Assembly (NCBI GenBank): GCA_963971225.1 | Contig: OZ020267.1 | Coordinates: 154,619,920-154,683,919 of the forward strand | DNA from: Melieria omissa | Lineage: Eukaryota > Arthropoda > Insecta > Diptera > Ulidiidae | Direction: 5' to 3' | DNA: 64,000 nt | Part shown: positions 1 through 13,680 of the stretch, one piece after another | How the letters are laid out: each line of letters starts with the position of its first letter | Numbering within the stretch: position 1 is the first letter of the stretch | Made by a program: the position numbers and the translations under genes | The notes under the pieces: model-generated | What the model was told of the DNA's origin: nothing | The model's database searches: none | The model's input: the letters and a program-made list of their open reading frames with translations, nothing else

Positions 1-3000
1 GGCCGTGTGTGTATATGTGTGTGTGTGTGTGCATGCTCGGTAAATACATAGCAGTAGTTAAGTCAAGTAGTCAAGGCAGGTAATGAAGTATAGAATCGCA
101 ACGAGCTGCAGTTTAATGTTGGCGCAAACACGCTCCAAAAAATAATAATCCTTCTGAGCAGAGATTCCCAAACTGTTGAGGAAGACTGGAGCAGTTCGAA
201 TCTACTGCTGTGTGATCACTGATCACTTAGAGGCGCAGGCGGAAATGGAAAGTAAATGGACGTTAACAGAGTTAACGGGGCGGGGCAGGGCACAGGAACA
301 TTTGACATTCTCCGAAACGTGTGGTTGAACAATTAAAATAATAGAAAAGCAATCTTGTATGGGAGTATGCACAAATGTTAATTAATGAAACAGCAATTTA
401 ACAAAGTGGCACATATGAAAAAATTAAAAGGAAAAACCCGCATACGTTCGCCTCAAACCGTGTTGAGTGTAAATTAAATTTCGTGCTAATTGAAAATAAT
501 ACATTTGATTTACATAAAGACCCATGTACAACAACACCAACAACAACATTGCCAAGCGCACACAAACACACAGCACAAATATCCTCATTCACGCTGAGCT
601 GTAAAACTCAAATACGGAGTGGGAAAAAAAATCGAAGCAGCAATTTCGCCGCAGAATTTCTGAACTCTGCCAAATAAATAATAAATTAATAAACGAGAAT
701 TGAACGAGTACAAGCGGCAAAGCCAAGGAGCTGTAGGTCTTGGCAGCAGCCAGCAAACAACAACGAGGAATGTGCCTGAAACAGGAATTTCTCTACGCGC
801 TCAACACGAACTGCACGGCGGCTGTGGTGTGGGCAAAGTTTTTGCTCAGCGCTCACCGTTCGCCTTCCTCGCCCGCACAGCACCGAAAATTTCTATGCAG
901 CACATGCAAAATTTCGGAACCAGCCGCTGCCGTTGCCGCTGCTGTCTATTGATTTAACGTGCCAAATACAGGGCGATTTGTCTTGCAGATCCTGTAGCTG
1001 GTTTCACCTTCAAGCGACACTCTAAGAAATATGGAAGTGGCCGCTCGAAGTTTTAAGAGCTTCATGAATCCGGCGCAGTTCGCACTCGATCAAACAATAT
1101 TCAAACGCCAAACAAAACTTCATGTCCGTCCATTTCACAGTTTGAATGTGATTTTTCGCTTTTTGCGTTTAAATAATTTTGCTCAGTGCATCTGTGTGTC
1201 TGTCAGCTGCTAATCCGGCTGCTCTTGCTTTTCCGCACTACGTTCCTTGTTGGTGATTTTGTGTTGGTTTGTTTTGGTTGTTTTTGTTGTTGGTTTTGTT
1301 ATTTATTATTATTGCCATTAAGCCAGCAGATTCTGTGCCGATTCTGGATTAAATTTTTAATTAGGTACTATTGAAAATATGCGCCGGAGCAGGAGCGGAA
1401 GCCGGCCCGAGTGCGAGCGAGAGCAGCGAGTGGGGAGAGACGAATGTGCGGCAAGTTTGGCAGTAGGCAACAAAAGCAAAAATGGGTTAAACTTTCCAAA
1501 AATACACAATATTAATTGAAAGGCTTTCAGTGCTGCGCCCAAACGGCAGCGACGGACAGGGGGCAGTGGAGGCAGTTAACAAATACGAGTAAAACGTTTT
1601 GCAGCATTCGCCATACAAGCGGCCAAACACATTGTTCGCTGCATTGTTGTGTGTGTGTGTGTGCGTCTAGTTGTGTATGCTGGGTATTAGGTGCGGCGAG
1701 CGCGGAAGGATGCTGTTGGCTTTTATTGTGTGTGAGGCACTAATAACAATAATCGCAAATTAAATTTTCATGAATTTTAATTTCGTTATTAATAAATAAT
1801 TTCAGGGTTATTGAGGCCAAATCACTGGGCTATTAAAAGTCTGGGCGAAGCGGCAAGGTGCCGCAAACGGTGTGATTCGGCGAGGACGCGGCTGTTGTTC
1901 GGGGTGGAATGGGGTTTTAAATAGACTGAAATAGTTAACTGTTGCTCAGGGATTTGCAATTAGTACGGAAGGGTGGAAGGGGTCTAAATTGCCACAGATT
2001 TAGCATAAAACCGGAGCTGGTGAATTGGTGGTTTTTATGGAAAAACGCTGTGCATGGTTCAATCGATGACTGATTGACCGATGCACCGATGGAACTGAAA
2101 ACGTGAATTAGGGTCGTTAATGGCTTTTTTTTGGATCAAATGCACTAACACAGCTGCAGTAATTAAGGACTAATACTTGCAGGTTTATATCGGACTTTGC
2201 TAAAATATTGAAAATTATAATACAATTTTTCCAAAACATATTGTTGGTTCAATTTCTTAAAATTTTGGTATTTTGTGGAGACTTCGATAATGCTGATTTG
2301 ATTTTTTACTACCCGATCTTCTGTTATTTTATTACATCTAATATCGCTACTTATCCCTTTATCGGAACTAGAATTAAAAATTAATAAAATAAATAAAATT
2401 TTGAATGTGGTTCAAATTTCAAAATTCAAAATTATCCAAATCCTTAACGTCAAACGCCACGACAACGCGCGCACACTTTGGCAGCGCCGTGCGTGCGTCG
2501 CGCGCGATTTCACACCATCTAACCGCGACAAGGCCAGTGCTCCGGGAGCGGCAGCAGTGTGAAATGCAAACGAAGAAATAAAAAAGGCATTCGCAGCTTC
2601 ATTGCGAAGCGTGCAAAAAGCAGTTCAGGCGTTTTTTGCTCGGAAGTGTGATTTTCATTTCGTTTTGTGCTCAGTCCGCCCCAGAGGCGGACATGCATAT
2701 TTTCGGCATTGCTGCTAAGCCAATGGCAAAACTAACATTTGCACTGGCCAAACACAAACACACACACAGATATAAGAATGCGGACGCAGACAGATGGAGC
2801 GGACTATGGACTTGTCCAAGCAGCAAACCGCTGCGACGTTGACTGTGCGGGATTTTAAAAGGCTGTTCGAAAATGTTGAATAGCTTTGGTTGCCGTTTGT
2901 TTCGGTGATTTATTGGTGCGTTCGCGGCAGAGCCAAGCAGGAAGCGAGAGGGCGAGAGGGGAGGCGGAAGAGAAGGCGGCATGCATTGAGTCTGGTGGCG

Positions 3001-6000
3001 TGTACCGGTTCACCAAACTGCCATGAAAACTTTTACATTTTTTCATTTAGTTTGCAGTTCGCCGCTGGCCGGAGCGGCCAAGAGGAAGCGCCAACTGTTG
3101 GCCTTGGCAGCAGCGCGCAGCGCATTGTTTGAAATGCAAGAAAACGAATGTGACGGCTTTTAAGAAAACGATCGACGCAGAGCAAGGACGACTAAGCGAC
3201 AGTGTGGAAGAAGAACGGCGGCACGTGACGAGAGGTGAGGAGGTGTACTGCAAGTAGCGGCTGCAGCTAAAATGAGTGCGTGGAGTGTGCAAGGCAGCCG
3301 CAGGAACTTTAGTGAATGTCTCTCGAAACTCGATTTCGAAGGCTGACCGATTGGCTAAACTCTTATTAATGCAGTTAGTAGTGGTTGGGGTAGATCCATT
3401 TGATTGGCTCCAAGGTTTCTGAAGATGTGTGGAAATAGATTTAGATTGACAAATGTCCATTCATATCTATGTTTTTCTAGTTTCGAATTTTGATGAATTT
3501 GATGGAACCTCAAAAAGGAACATCCACTAAAGTGATGCTTTACATGTGCGAAATAGGCGCAGAGTAATGTACAGACGACTTAAAATTGTTGGATGTTAAG
3601 AATTTCTTACTCAGAGACACTCTTGAAACTTTCATAGAAGCGCTCACACGAACCCACATGAAAGTGTGCCTGCAGCGTGAAGTGTTCCTTATGTGTAGAA
3701 CATCCTCAAGTATATATATGTAAATCGTTTTATGTACGTAGCTCTCGCCTGACCGCTCGTTCCACTCACCCGGCGAATGGCCGCATTCTACGAGCAATTT
3801 CCATGTTTTATGCACTCAAATGACGAATGTTTTTATGGTTTTAGGGGTTTTTCGTACTTGACGCTTCTTCTATTCCACTATTTTGCAATTTCTCCTTTCG
3901 TAGAGCGACATGAATTTCAGTTTTTAGTCGATGGAAATTAGTTCTGAATCTGCTGTGCTTGCTGCCATTGGCCGCCGAGCAGTGGCAGGGCGAGGACGAT
4001 GTGTCGTTGTGTCTCTTTGCCGTTGGGGCTGAAGCATTGTAAGCGCTTCAAATGCGGAAATTGAAACTTATGTCTGTTTGTCTCTCTGTGTGTGTGTGTG
4101 TGCAGGTGTGCGTAGAGCAGCAGCAGCAGCAGCTTCAGCACAAGGTATATTTTATTCCTTTTCATTAGCAGTCAATGCTGCAAATGGACTTTTAATCTTC
4201 ATATTTCATTTACTGCTTCTGTTAGTTTTTGCAGCATTTCCAATTCCGGCAGCGGCACTTTAAGTTTTTTGACCATTGCGGCAGTTTCGGTGTATCTCGA
4301 ACAAGTGGCTCATGGAACAGGGCCGAAATGCAATTAAAGAGGAAAGAAAATTTGCTCTGCTTGTCGTTAGGTAGAATGGGGCGAAGGGGAAAATGCTGGA
4401 GACCTTCAGCTGTGTTTTCATTTTACATTCCGGTTTGCTGGCTTTGGCTCTGTGCCCATTGTGTGTGCCACCCCTCGTCGCACACCGATGCGATTCCCTG
4501 CCACACAGCGGTGTCGAGCTTTAAAACGCCACTTTTTGGTTGTTTACTTGCGGCTGCGTTGCTTTGCGCATTTTGACCGGCGGCAGTGTTCTGTTTTGCT
4601 TTTTGCTTGGCCGAGGATATTTCATTGGTGATTATCGCTCGCGGCCAGCCGTAAACATTAAAACGGAGAATGACACATTTACGAGCAGCGAAAGTGCTCG
4701 CCGCCAGCGCCGATGCACATTCCACGCTCCGGTCCATTACTGCCGCTGCAGCATGCGGCCGTAACTGCAGTTGTTGAAACTTAATTAAGAGTCATGTGCA
4801 TTGTGGGAAGGTCAAGGCGACAGCGGTGGCGTCAGTCAGTCTGCCTCACCTGTCAATTGCTGCAGCATGGCTCGGGCCGAGAGTCGCGAACAGAATTTTT
4901 AATTTAAAGTTTCTGGCTGCGTCCTTATTAAATTAGTTGGCAGCACTTTAAGGCGCCGTTTAAACTTGCTCGCAATGTCCTTGCGACTCGTTAGCAACTC
5001 GCAGCGGCTGTCGGCACGCACTCCGGCGGCCCTAACTACCGCACGACAGCGCGCAGCAACGGTGCAGTGGACGCCGTGGACGCTGTGGCAACGGAGGCGA
5101 AAGGCAGAGCAAAAAACAGCGGAATAACTGTAGAAACAGAAATCCTCCTGCTTAGCTGCAAGACAAATTGTTCAACGCTTAGAAACAGCAGCAATTAAGA
5201 GATTTCTTTTCTTCATTTCTAGTCACTGTTGCTGCTGTGTTGTTGTCGTTGTTGCGACTGCTGTTGTGGGGCTTTTTTTCGTTTTATTTTTTGCAAGTAT
5301 CATTTGTCTTTTGTCCTCTGTGCGCTTTCGAATGCTATTTTTAAAATCCCTCTTCCTCGTTTCCTGGCAGTTGCAAGTCGTGTTCGCCGCGTTGCCGGGT
5401 GGCCGTCACAGTTGATTTGGCCGTGGAGTCGAGAGTTGCTTTGCCATGACACGAACTGCGACGTGCAGCGGGCGCGCCGCAACCGTAGGCGAACTCGCAA
5501 ATGAATGAGCGATTTGAAACGACAACATTTTTCATGTCCGACAACTAAATATAAACAATTCACTTGTCATTGTTGAGTTTTTCATTTGTCTCAGGGCTGC
5601 TGCTCGAACAACGGTCTGGCCCGAGGTCCACGGCAGCGCGCTTCGGTTCTTTTCTGCTGGTAATTGAAGCAAACTGAAACACAACTGCGGAGTGCAGTGA
5701 ATGCGGCAAAGTAACGGGAACTAAGCTGAACTCGGTCCAATTCAGCCTGCGATGGCTTCAACCCAATCCCATCCTCACTTAATTGCTCTCCGATCCAGCC
5801 GCAAGGTTTAGCCTTAACATAACCTCAATTTCTTTCACTTGAGTGCAAAAAATAATACGGCGGAACGAAATGAAGCCAGCGCCAGCGCAAAACTGAATAC
5901 CGTAGCAAGAATGCCGATTCACCTTTTTGTTCGCCTTCGTTTATTTTGCGCTTCGTAATTGCGAAAATGTTGTGAGGAAATTTTTTGAATTTTGCGTTAA

Positions 6001-7794
6001 GCATAAAAACTATGCAATAAGCAGCAAAGAATGAGTTGGAAATTGTTGCAGCTTGGCAGACTGGGATTTCTCGCTGGAAGACAAAGTCGCGTCGGCTGCG
6101 ATTATTTGGTGCAGAAGCAAAAGTTTTCAACTATTTAAAACCGAGAGGCACTAAAGCGAGAAGCAGAAACTACTGGCACGTGCGCGACGCGCAGCAAGGA
6201 AACGACGAAGCAAACCTGACCCAGATATAATTTCGGCCGCTTTGTCTCGCACAGCTTAAGCTGTCAAGGCAATAAAAGCATAATGCGAGCGACGCTATCG
6301 ACAATTCGTGCAGTGCTGTTTCGTCCTGTCGCAGACGCTTTTTAAATGCGAAATATTTGGTTTCGCTCGACGTTTCGGCATTAGGCGAATTTCATTGATT
6401 TCCTAGGCAGAGGCTCGGTTGGTTGCGTATTAAAGTATGCAATCTGTTTGTTTTCCGATTCGGCCTGTCTGCTGTCACTGCCAGCGCGTCAGACTTTTGC
6501 TACTTTTGTCATTTCCATGCCATTACATTAACAAGCAACTCGCAAGGGGTTGCGGCGCGGCGCGGCGAGGGCGACGCCCAAAGGCCCAAACAGGCCAAGC
6601 AAAGCAAGCAGACGAATACTTTGCAGTTCAATGTCGACTATCCGCGCCGCCGTCCCACTTGGGCAACCACGTCTATGCCGAGCTCGGCCGCCCGCAAGCA
6701 TGCTTCACATATCTGCTGTTCTTTGCCGCATGCGAGGAGACATTTTTCTTGGCATGGCTGTTGTCTTTGTTGTTGCTGCCATGTTGCCATGTTGCTGTTG
6801 CTGTTGCGCTGCGGTGGGAGCGCGAAGGTGGTGAAGCAGAAAAGGGTTGACAGCTGTACGAATGACTTGTGGCTGCCGCTGCGACATTCATTCATATCCA
6901 CTGCTGCCGTGCGGCCGACGCGTTTGCAGTTATTCATTGTATTGTTAACAGTAAATTGTTTTGTGTGCCTCAATCCGACACATGCTGAGGCCGAGCCGAG
7001 CCGTGCGGTGGGTGGCTTTATAAATAAATCAAATGAAGATGAAATTTGCAACTCGGCCTAACCGACTGCTTACTTATATGTGTTGCGAGGGTGGAACTAA
7101 AACACTTTGCGTGTCGTTGATTAACCGTGCCGGAAAAAACTTTTCGCAACTCCAACTCCAGTTGTAGTTTATGTGCCGGAAAATGGCCAAAGATCGTGTC
7201 AGTTGACTGGGTCGAGGGCGTTTTCAGCCCACACGAATCATGGGAAATAGACTTTCGGCGAAGGGTTAAGCGTTGCGAGTCAAGTTATCGGTTGGAGGCG
7301 TCATAGGATCCCATGTCAATTGTGTCCAAACAGACTAAGAGACAGACCGAAAGATTGAGGATTCGTGGGATTTTTCGATGGACTTTGCTATGGTCTGAGG
7401 CCGCTTTGGACTTGCAGAATTAGCGAATAATTTGCTTAACCTTGCTTGATTTATCCACTGTGTGAGTATTGTTGTTGCTGTCGCTTCTGAATGCCAGTGT
7501 TCTCCGGCTTCGCACATCGTTACTCTTATTTACTAATTCTCTTCTCTGGTTACTCCATCTTCGAAGCGCGCCGCTTCAATAATTCACTGCATCCACGTTC
7601 CGCGTCTTGCAGGCTAATCCGTTTGCTGTCGACAGTGCTGTCACTGTCGCTGCTGCGGTGTTGTTGTTCCTGTGTTGCCTTATTTGTCGGCGCAAGTGTT
7701 GGGCAAATCCTCGAATGAGTCCAAGCAAGTGGCATTCAATCAGCTGGAAAAATTGCAATGTCATGCGATGCCACCAAGAACCAATGCAACGACT

Positions 7795-7825
<31 letters not shown>

Positions 7826-10224
7826 CTGCAGCAATAAAAACCAAGTTTACTCGCATTGCCATTGCCGCAAGGCGGCTGTCATTTATCCAAAGGGGTCTGG
7901 CGGCAATTGTTGTTGTTATCGTTGTTGTTATTGCAGGTGCTGCTGGCACGACAGGTTAGTAGTGTTTGTGGTGTCGTTTCCGCTGCTGAGTCGGAAAAGA
8001 AGATGAGCCCACTGGAGCGCAGCACAACGCGCTCGGCAATGCCCCGGAGAACGCACACGTGCAGGCACAGCGCACAAAAGTATGCAGTGAAAAATGTACG
8101 GGACCGTGACAGTGGAGGCCACGGAAGAACTGAGGAAATTTCGCATATTCGTTCACCTGTCTGAATCGAGTTGTTGAAGGGCGGCAGGACGGAAGAATGT
8201 TTGGGGCTTACTTAAGAGAGAATACGCGGCGGAAGAGGGATCGGCACAAACAAAAAAAATGATGATCCATATGCCAGTTTGCACATTGGCAGAATTCCGA
8301 TGCGCTACGATATAGTGGAATGGGTGGACTGTGACGTGGACGACGGGTGATTGATGATGAGGGAAAGGTGCGGCCCAACTGAATACGGTGGGGTCAGTTA
8401 GGCTTTGCGATGTGAACGACTGCGTCAACCATTTAAACAGGACTACAAGCGCCGGCCTCAGGACTTTGGTTATAATTGGCATAAACTGTAGTCGGCAGTT
8501 TCCATCACCGAATCGGAGAAACACATCTGCATACTTATGAAGCACACTTGTAGTCGCGTTTGTCGCATTTTCCGTTGTTCTCGCTCACCCATTTGAGAGC
8601 CAGTGTGGCTGTCCGGGCGCTAACGGAATCCGCCTGCAGCAGCCGCCAGCGTGGACGTGCATGCAAAGTGTGTGCATCGCGGCACTTTAAAGTATCAGTT
8701 CTACGCTGCTGTTGTTGCAGTGTTTGCTTCCGCTCTTTATCATATTTTTCTTTGCCACAACTGCTGCCGCACCTCAGTCTCAGTCCTCGTCAGTTGGAAC
8801 TTCAACAATGCGCATAATGAATAGTCGAGATTTGCTTATTGCAATGCATGTCCTTGCACACATCCATACCAATGCATGTGCGTGTGTGTGTGTGTGTGTG
8901 TTTGCTGCTAAACTGCATGTGCCGACAACTGTCATTGTGCCAGCTGACAGTGCGACTGGATCGTTCCGCGACAAGGGCAGTGGCGCGACGCTGCCGCCCG
9001 ACGCTGCCGAAAACAAACATTCACACATACGAAACTTTGTTGCTGTCGAGCTATAATTGTCGCTGCTGTAGTTATTGTTCTGACTGTTGTTTCGTGCACA
9101 AATGTGGGTGAAGGACAGACGTTTGCTGCAGCCCCCAGCGACCAGCCGCATGTCTGTGTGACCATCCTCCTGGGCTTCGTTTCTGCGTAGATTTGCATTG
9201 TTTATGCGTTCAGCTGCTTTAAAGCATTTCTTGTATTGTTCCTTTTGTAAATGTTTCGAGTATAAATGGCGGCTGTAAATGGAAAGTGCGACCGCATGTA
9301 GTAAAAAATTAAACAGCTTCTTGCTGGGCAGCACTTTCGTTTCTTAGATCGTTTCGGCCACTAATGGCTGTTTTCGACGGTTTCAATGTCTCTTTGCGTG
9401 AATCAATTCTCACAAGAATTAAATATGTAAATAAATCAAAAAAATTTTGTTAATCAAAAAGTCGCGCTGGAAAAAAGCAACAAAGGTGGAGTGTTTACAA
9501 ATGCGAGAAATGCTGCAATTATCTGGCGAGCTTAATCAGTGCATGGCGCCAACCTGCAGTAACCGATGCGATACGAAGTCTATATATGCGAATACATACC
9601 AACATACATGTATGTGCGTACATTTGTAAACTTTTTCACTTGAAAAAAGTGGGTCAATGCAAAGCAGCGTCGAGAGGCGAGGCCAAAAAACGCGAGAACG
9701 AACGTGCACAGCGAGGCGGCACAAATTAATCCCAACAATGGCGCTCACACCCACCGTCGACGCCGTCAAGTGGGAATGCGCCAATGTTGGTGTGTGTGTG
9801 TGTTGCTATTGTTGTTGTTACTATTGTGTTTAGATGCGGTGCGTCGTTCGTTCGTCACCTTCGACTGTCATTTGCGATGCTACCGACGAGAAGCGCAGCT
9901 CATCCTTGCTGAAGGACAAGGTCGCCGAATCGTTGTGTGGCACAGCAAGGCGCACGTGGCCTGCACTGGTCTACAAACACACACAAACACACACTCACGC
10001 GAATATGTGCAAATTATTAATGTCTCTGAAGACGCTTGTGAGCGTCGATGCTGCTTCACTTGCGATGAACTTGAAATCGATTTGTGAATTTTGTTTGATA
10101 TTTGTTGCGATTTCAGTTAAATTGTGCTCGAGCCATACGAGAAATGTTGATTATTAATGACATTCTTTAATATTGGACTTGCTGCCTCTTTTTCTGATTA
10201 ATTCGAGTGGGTGGAGACCTCACT
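1..10224. other. Host non-coding DNA with microsatellites, no recognised gene
   Basis: I see no exon, RNA gene or transposon I can defend here. The open frames of 60 to 212 codons overlap each other on both strands and translate to low-complexity strings rich in Cys, Leu, His-Thr or Ser, as expected from TG/CA and trinucleotide repeats. Visible simple repeats include a TG run at about 9-32, TG at 4085-4102, a CAA run at 7793-7828 and TG at about 8881-8902. An AT-rich patch lies at about 2180-2460. The fragment probably belongs to an intergenic region or a large intron; the sequence does not say which. Confidence 0.6.
7793..7828. repeat. (CAA)n microsatellite
   Basis: About eleven uninterrupted CAA units. 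In one frame it would read as polyglutamine and in another as polyasparagine. There is no flanking codon-like sequence or splice context, so I do not treat it as an opa-type coding repeat. Confidence 0.9.
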
Positions 10225-10227
10225 GAT

Positions 10228-10258
<31 letters not shown>

Positions 10259-11343
10259 GTCAATGAATAAACAATTCTTACAGACTAATAACAATATATA
10301 TTCAAACAATTCATTTAAAGAATGCAGCTAAGTTTCTTAAAACTAAGCTTTTAGGAAGCGCGAGATCAAGTTCAGGAACAGAATTTAAGTTGCAAAGAGC
10401 TCTAGTAATTGGAGCATTTTTGATATAATCAAATCTGCAGAACCCAACATTGAAATAATCAATATGCCTGAGTGTGCGAGATGGTACAGAGAATGGGATT
10501 CTTTGCAACAACTCGGGACAGTCGACAGCGCCGTTTATGACATTGAATATGAACGAACAAGACAGATAGGAACGCCGGCCTTCCAGTGATTTAAGGTTAA
10601 GAAGCAAACAGCGGGAATCATAAGATGGGATAGGATCATAAAAGTTGAGGGAACGAAGGGCGAAGCGTAAGAAAACTTTTTGTATGCGTTCAATACGGTT
10701 AATGTGGGAAGCATGATAAGGACGCCAAATAAACGAGGCATATTCAAGGTTAGACCTAACATAGGAGGAGTAAAGTGATTTAAGAGTATATGGGTCGGAG
10801 AAAGAAGAACAGTGACGACGAATAAACGCTAACATGGAATATGCTTTGGAGACGACAGAGTTGATGTGGGAAGAAAAGGACAACTTCGAATCGAAGAATA
10901 GACCAAGGTCCTTAAGCTCTTTCATCATCCCAAGAGTGGAGCCAGAAATAGTAAAATACCTATACGTAGGGTTATCCTTCCTGGAGAATAACACATGAAA
11001 GCATTTTTTGATATTAAGAAACAGACGATTCTGTTCACACCACCCGTGAAGATTATCAAGGTCCGATTGCAGTGCAACAGAATCAGAAGGCGACCTTCTG
11101 ATAATATATATCTTCAGATCATCAGCGTACAGAAGAAACTTAGCTGAGAGGAAGCAAGAGCCGATGTCATTAATGAACAGGACGAAGAGCAGTGGTCCCA
11201 AGATACTGCCTTGGGGGACTCCAGAGGAGGCCACAAAAGGCATGGAAGGAGTGTTGTCAATTACAACGGTACAACACCTATTCGATAAGTAGGACCCGAC
11301 CCACTTAAGAAAAGACGAGTGGATACCAGACGAGTGGATTTAT
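10225..11343 (-). mobile_element. 5'-truncated non-LTR retrotransposon (Jockey/CR1-like) with TSD
   Basis: Read on the minus strand, this begins inside a reverse transcriptase frame at about 11336, runs to a stop near 10311, and ends after a short 3' UTR in an (AAAT)n tail, seen as TTTA repeats at about 10228-10258. The 7-mer GATTTAT occurs at 10225-10231 and again at 11337-11343, immediately outside the truncated 5' end. It is the likely target-site duplication, although its left copy merges with the tail repeat, so the exact length is uncertain. 5' truncation, a simple-repeat 3' tail and a short direct duplication are the signature of target-primed reverse transcription. Clade assignment is tentative. 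Confidence 0.85.
10311..11331 (-). CDS. Reverse transcriptase C-terminal portion of a LINE ORF2 (5' truncated)
   Basis: This frame is open for about 340 codons without a stop or frameshift. The first methionine in the frame lies near 11243, but the homologous reading continues upstream of it through a segment ending in the residues WVGSYLSNR, which is typical of the region before RT motif B. Visible motifs in order are SGVPQGSILGPLLF, then the catalytic box LLYADDLKIY with both aspartates present, then the thumb-like region with an SLEGRR stretch near the C-terminus, ending AAFFK before the stop. The endonuclease and N-terminal RT motifs are missing because the insertion is truncated. No C-terminal CCHC knuckle is visible, unlike the R1-like element at 26.6-28.1 kb. 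It cannot make an active enzyme, but its intact frame suggests a young insertion. Confidence 0.85.
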
Positions 11344-13654
11344 GCTCTGCATGGTTTTGTATCTTTTATGACACATTGAATTGTATATCGATTGAACTGT
11401 GAAGCGAAAGCTGGACTGAAAGATATTTGAATTGGGCATTTTGCATTTTTTATTTGTTATTTGTTATTTTTTATTTTTTTATTTTTTTTATTTATTTTTA
11501 TTAATTTTTTAATTTTTTTTATTTTTGAAAGACTTTCTTTAGAGCGCAATTCCTTTGGCCCATTACTAATCTTAAGGACATCTGTCCACAAGCTGCCGCA
11601 TCACAATCTCTATTCTGAGATGCAATCTTCGAGGTGTGCACAGTTCGCTGCAACACAATTTGCCACAATTTCAGTGCATAAATTATTCCAATGCAGTCAA
11701 ACACTTGTCAGCGCAGAGTACACACACACGCGCGCTGGCAGTCGCGCAAAATAATAATGGCGTATGTGCAAACAACTATTATGCAACAACGCCAACAACA
11801 ATAACAACACAAAAGCCACTTTCAAAAGACGCAGCCATGTTGCATTTCTTCGCAAAGCACACACACGCGCGCACACACGTAGCGCCGCAACATATGCAAC
11901 AGAAATCCATCTAAATTTCATTTCAGCCCAAAGCCAACGAGCAAGCGAGACAGTGAGTGCACCAAATAAACAAGCCAACAATAGACAAACCAGGCCACAG
12001 CAGAACAGCACCGAACCGTCGCGACGTCAGCGCCGGCGGGCAGGAAAAGGGCCGAAGCAGTTGATTGCAGATGCAAAGAAAGCGATAAACTTAAGAAAAG
12101 CCACACGAAACGCTCAAGAATGCGGCGCAGTTGTCGGCGACAGTAGGTGACGCGGCGGGGAAAACTACCAGCATTCGACTGAAAGTACGAAGGAGGGGAA
12201 GGCAGGGAAGAGGGAAGCATGAGGCCAGATGACAGGTGGTAAAAAATTGTGTGGCAAAGCACGCAATACGGAATGGAAAACAGGATGGCGCCGCGAAGTG
12301 CTCTGTGTACGCAGTACTTGCGGAGAGTGAGTGGAAAGTGGGCGTGGCCACTGAACAACTGATCACGGGGCTTACATGGTTTCTATGAATGATATGAATT
12401 TTCATCGTGGGCAACTAACCGCACCCACAAGAGACACCAGGTTGGATTCATAGAATCTTCCTTTGGAGACAATCAGCAACTACCAAATTTAGTGCTGAGT
12501 CCGCGCTGATGACCGACGAGCGTTACTTATCCAATGGTAGTCGATCGTAATCCTGTAGCACAGTGACTTTGGACCCTGTACGGAACGCAGGACAAGGAGC
12601 TAAGGGTGGCGAACAAAGTGCGGACGGGGGGCTGCCAAGGAAATGGCGCATGCAAATTGTGATAGTAAACAACGATTAGGCGGCTGATTACGCGTTGCAT
12701 ACTGCATGAGGTGTTTATTGTGTTTACACAGCGCTGCGTGACGCGCTGCATCGAAGGTGACACAGCAGGCTGCGGCAAGTGTTGCCAGCGTGCACAAATA
12801 TTAGCACACAGACGAGTAGACAAGCAGCGATGCTGCTTTGTTAAAAAGACGACACAGGGAGCGGGCAGCGTGCGGAACTGGCAACTTTTACATGGCAGCA
12901 ATTATCGCACCTGCCACTTGGCAGCAGCCAACAGCCCGCCGCCGCTAACCGCATCCAGGTGAGTGTAGGCATGAAGTTAAGTGACTTGTTTTTGTTGTTT
13001 TTGTTATTTTAGTATTAGTTGTTGTTGCTCATGTTGTTTGCACAGCTGTGCGTCGCTCCTTTGTGTGCTGCGAAATTTGCTGCAGCTGCCAGCGTGCGTG
13101 CAATTGGCGCGCGTCAGTGATAAATGCGCTGCATCGCGCTGCTGCACGCCAGCACTCCGCCGACTGCCGTCCGTCGTCTGGGCACATTCCGGTACAGGAT
13201 CGACGCTGCACAACAAATGCTAACGCACAGCTCAGCTCGGCTTCGTCTTGCGGCGAGCAAGCAGGCAAAGACGGCAGGAAGCGATCGGTGTTTCACAAAA
13301 TGCCACTTGCCATCGGTGAGTGGGTGCATGTTGCAAGATGCGCTTGCAACACGCCAAGCGAAACTAGTTGCTTGTTGTGTTGTGGCATTGTTCCACTTGC
13401 ACTCGTCCTGCATCACATGGCTTCCGTCCTTGCAACGCGCCACGAGCCGGATAGCTAATGAAAATGGTCGGTCGGCATTCTGAAAACAGTGTGAATGGCT
13501 ATTTTGCCAAGAAGTCTTGTGGTCGCAAATTGTTTTTAAAAACATTATTTTCGATCTGCGTTTCTGCAGAGTTGACAGCGCAGCTTTGGAAACAGAACAG
13601 TTTTAATATTTCTTGTTTATCTAACAAACATTGGGGTGTAGTAATTGGTATAGT

Positions 13655-13680
13655 GCAACAACAACAACAACAACAACAAC
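13655..13680. repeat. (CAA)n microsatellite
   Basis: About eight CAA units in non-coding DNA. The surrounding frame shows no recognisable protein. Confidence 0.85.

Noticed and set aside
6423..7061. 212-codon plus-strand open frame
   Set aside because: It has no initiation or splice context and low-complexity composition, and overlaps other long frames.
7793..7828. Coding polyglutamine (opa) repeat
   Set aside because: Only the CAA run itself is glutamine-like. Flanking codons show no protein character or splice signals.
10205..11336. CGAGTGG as the LINE target duplication
   Set aside because: CGAGTGG occurs at about 10204 and twice near 11315-11337, but the left copy is 15 bases away from the tail. 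GATTTAT directly borders both ends and fits better.
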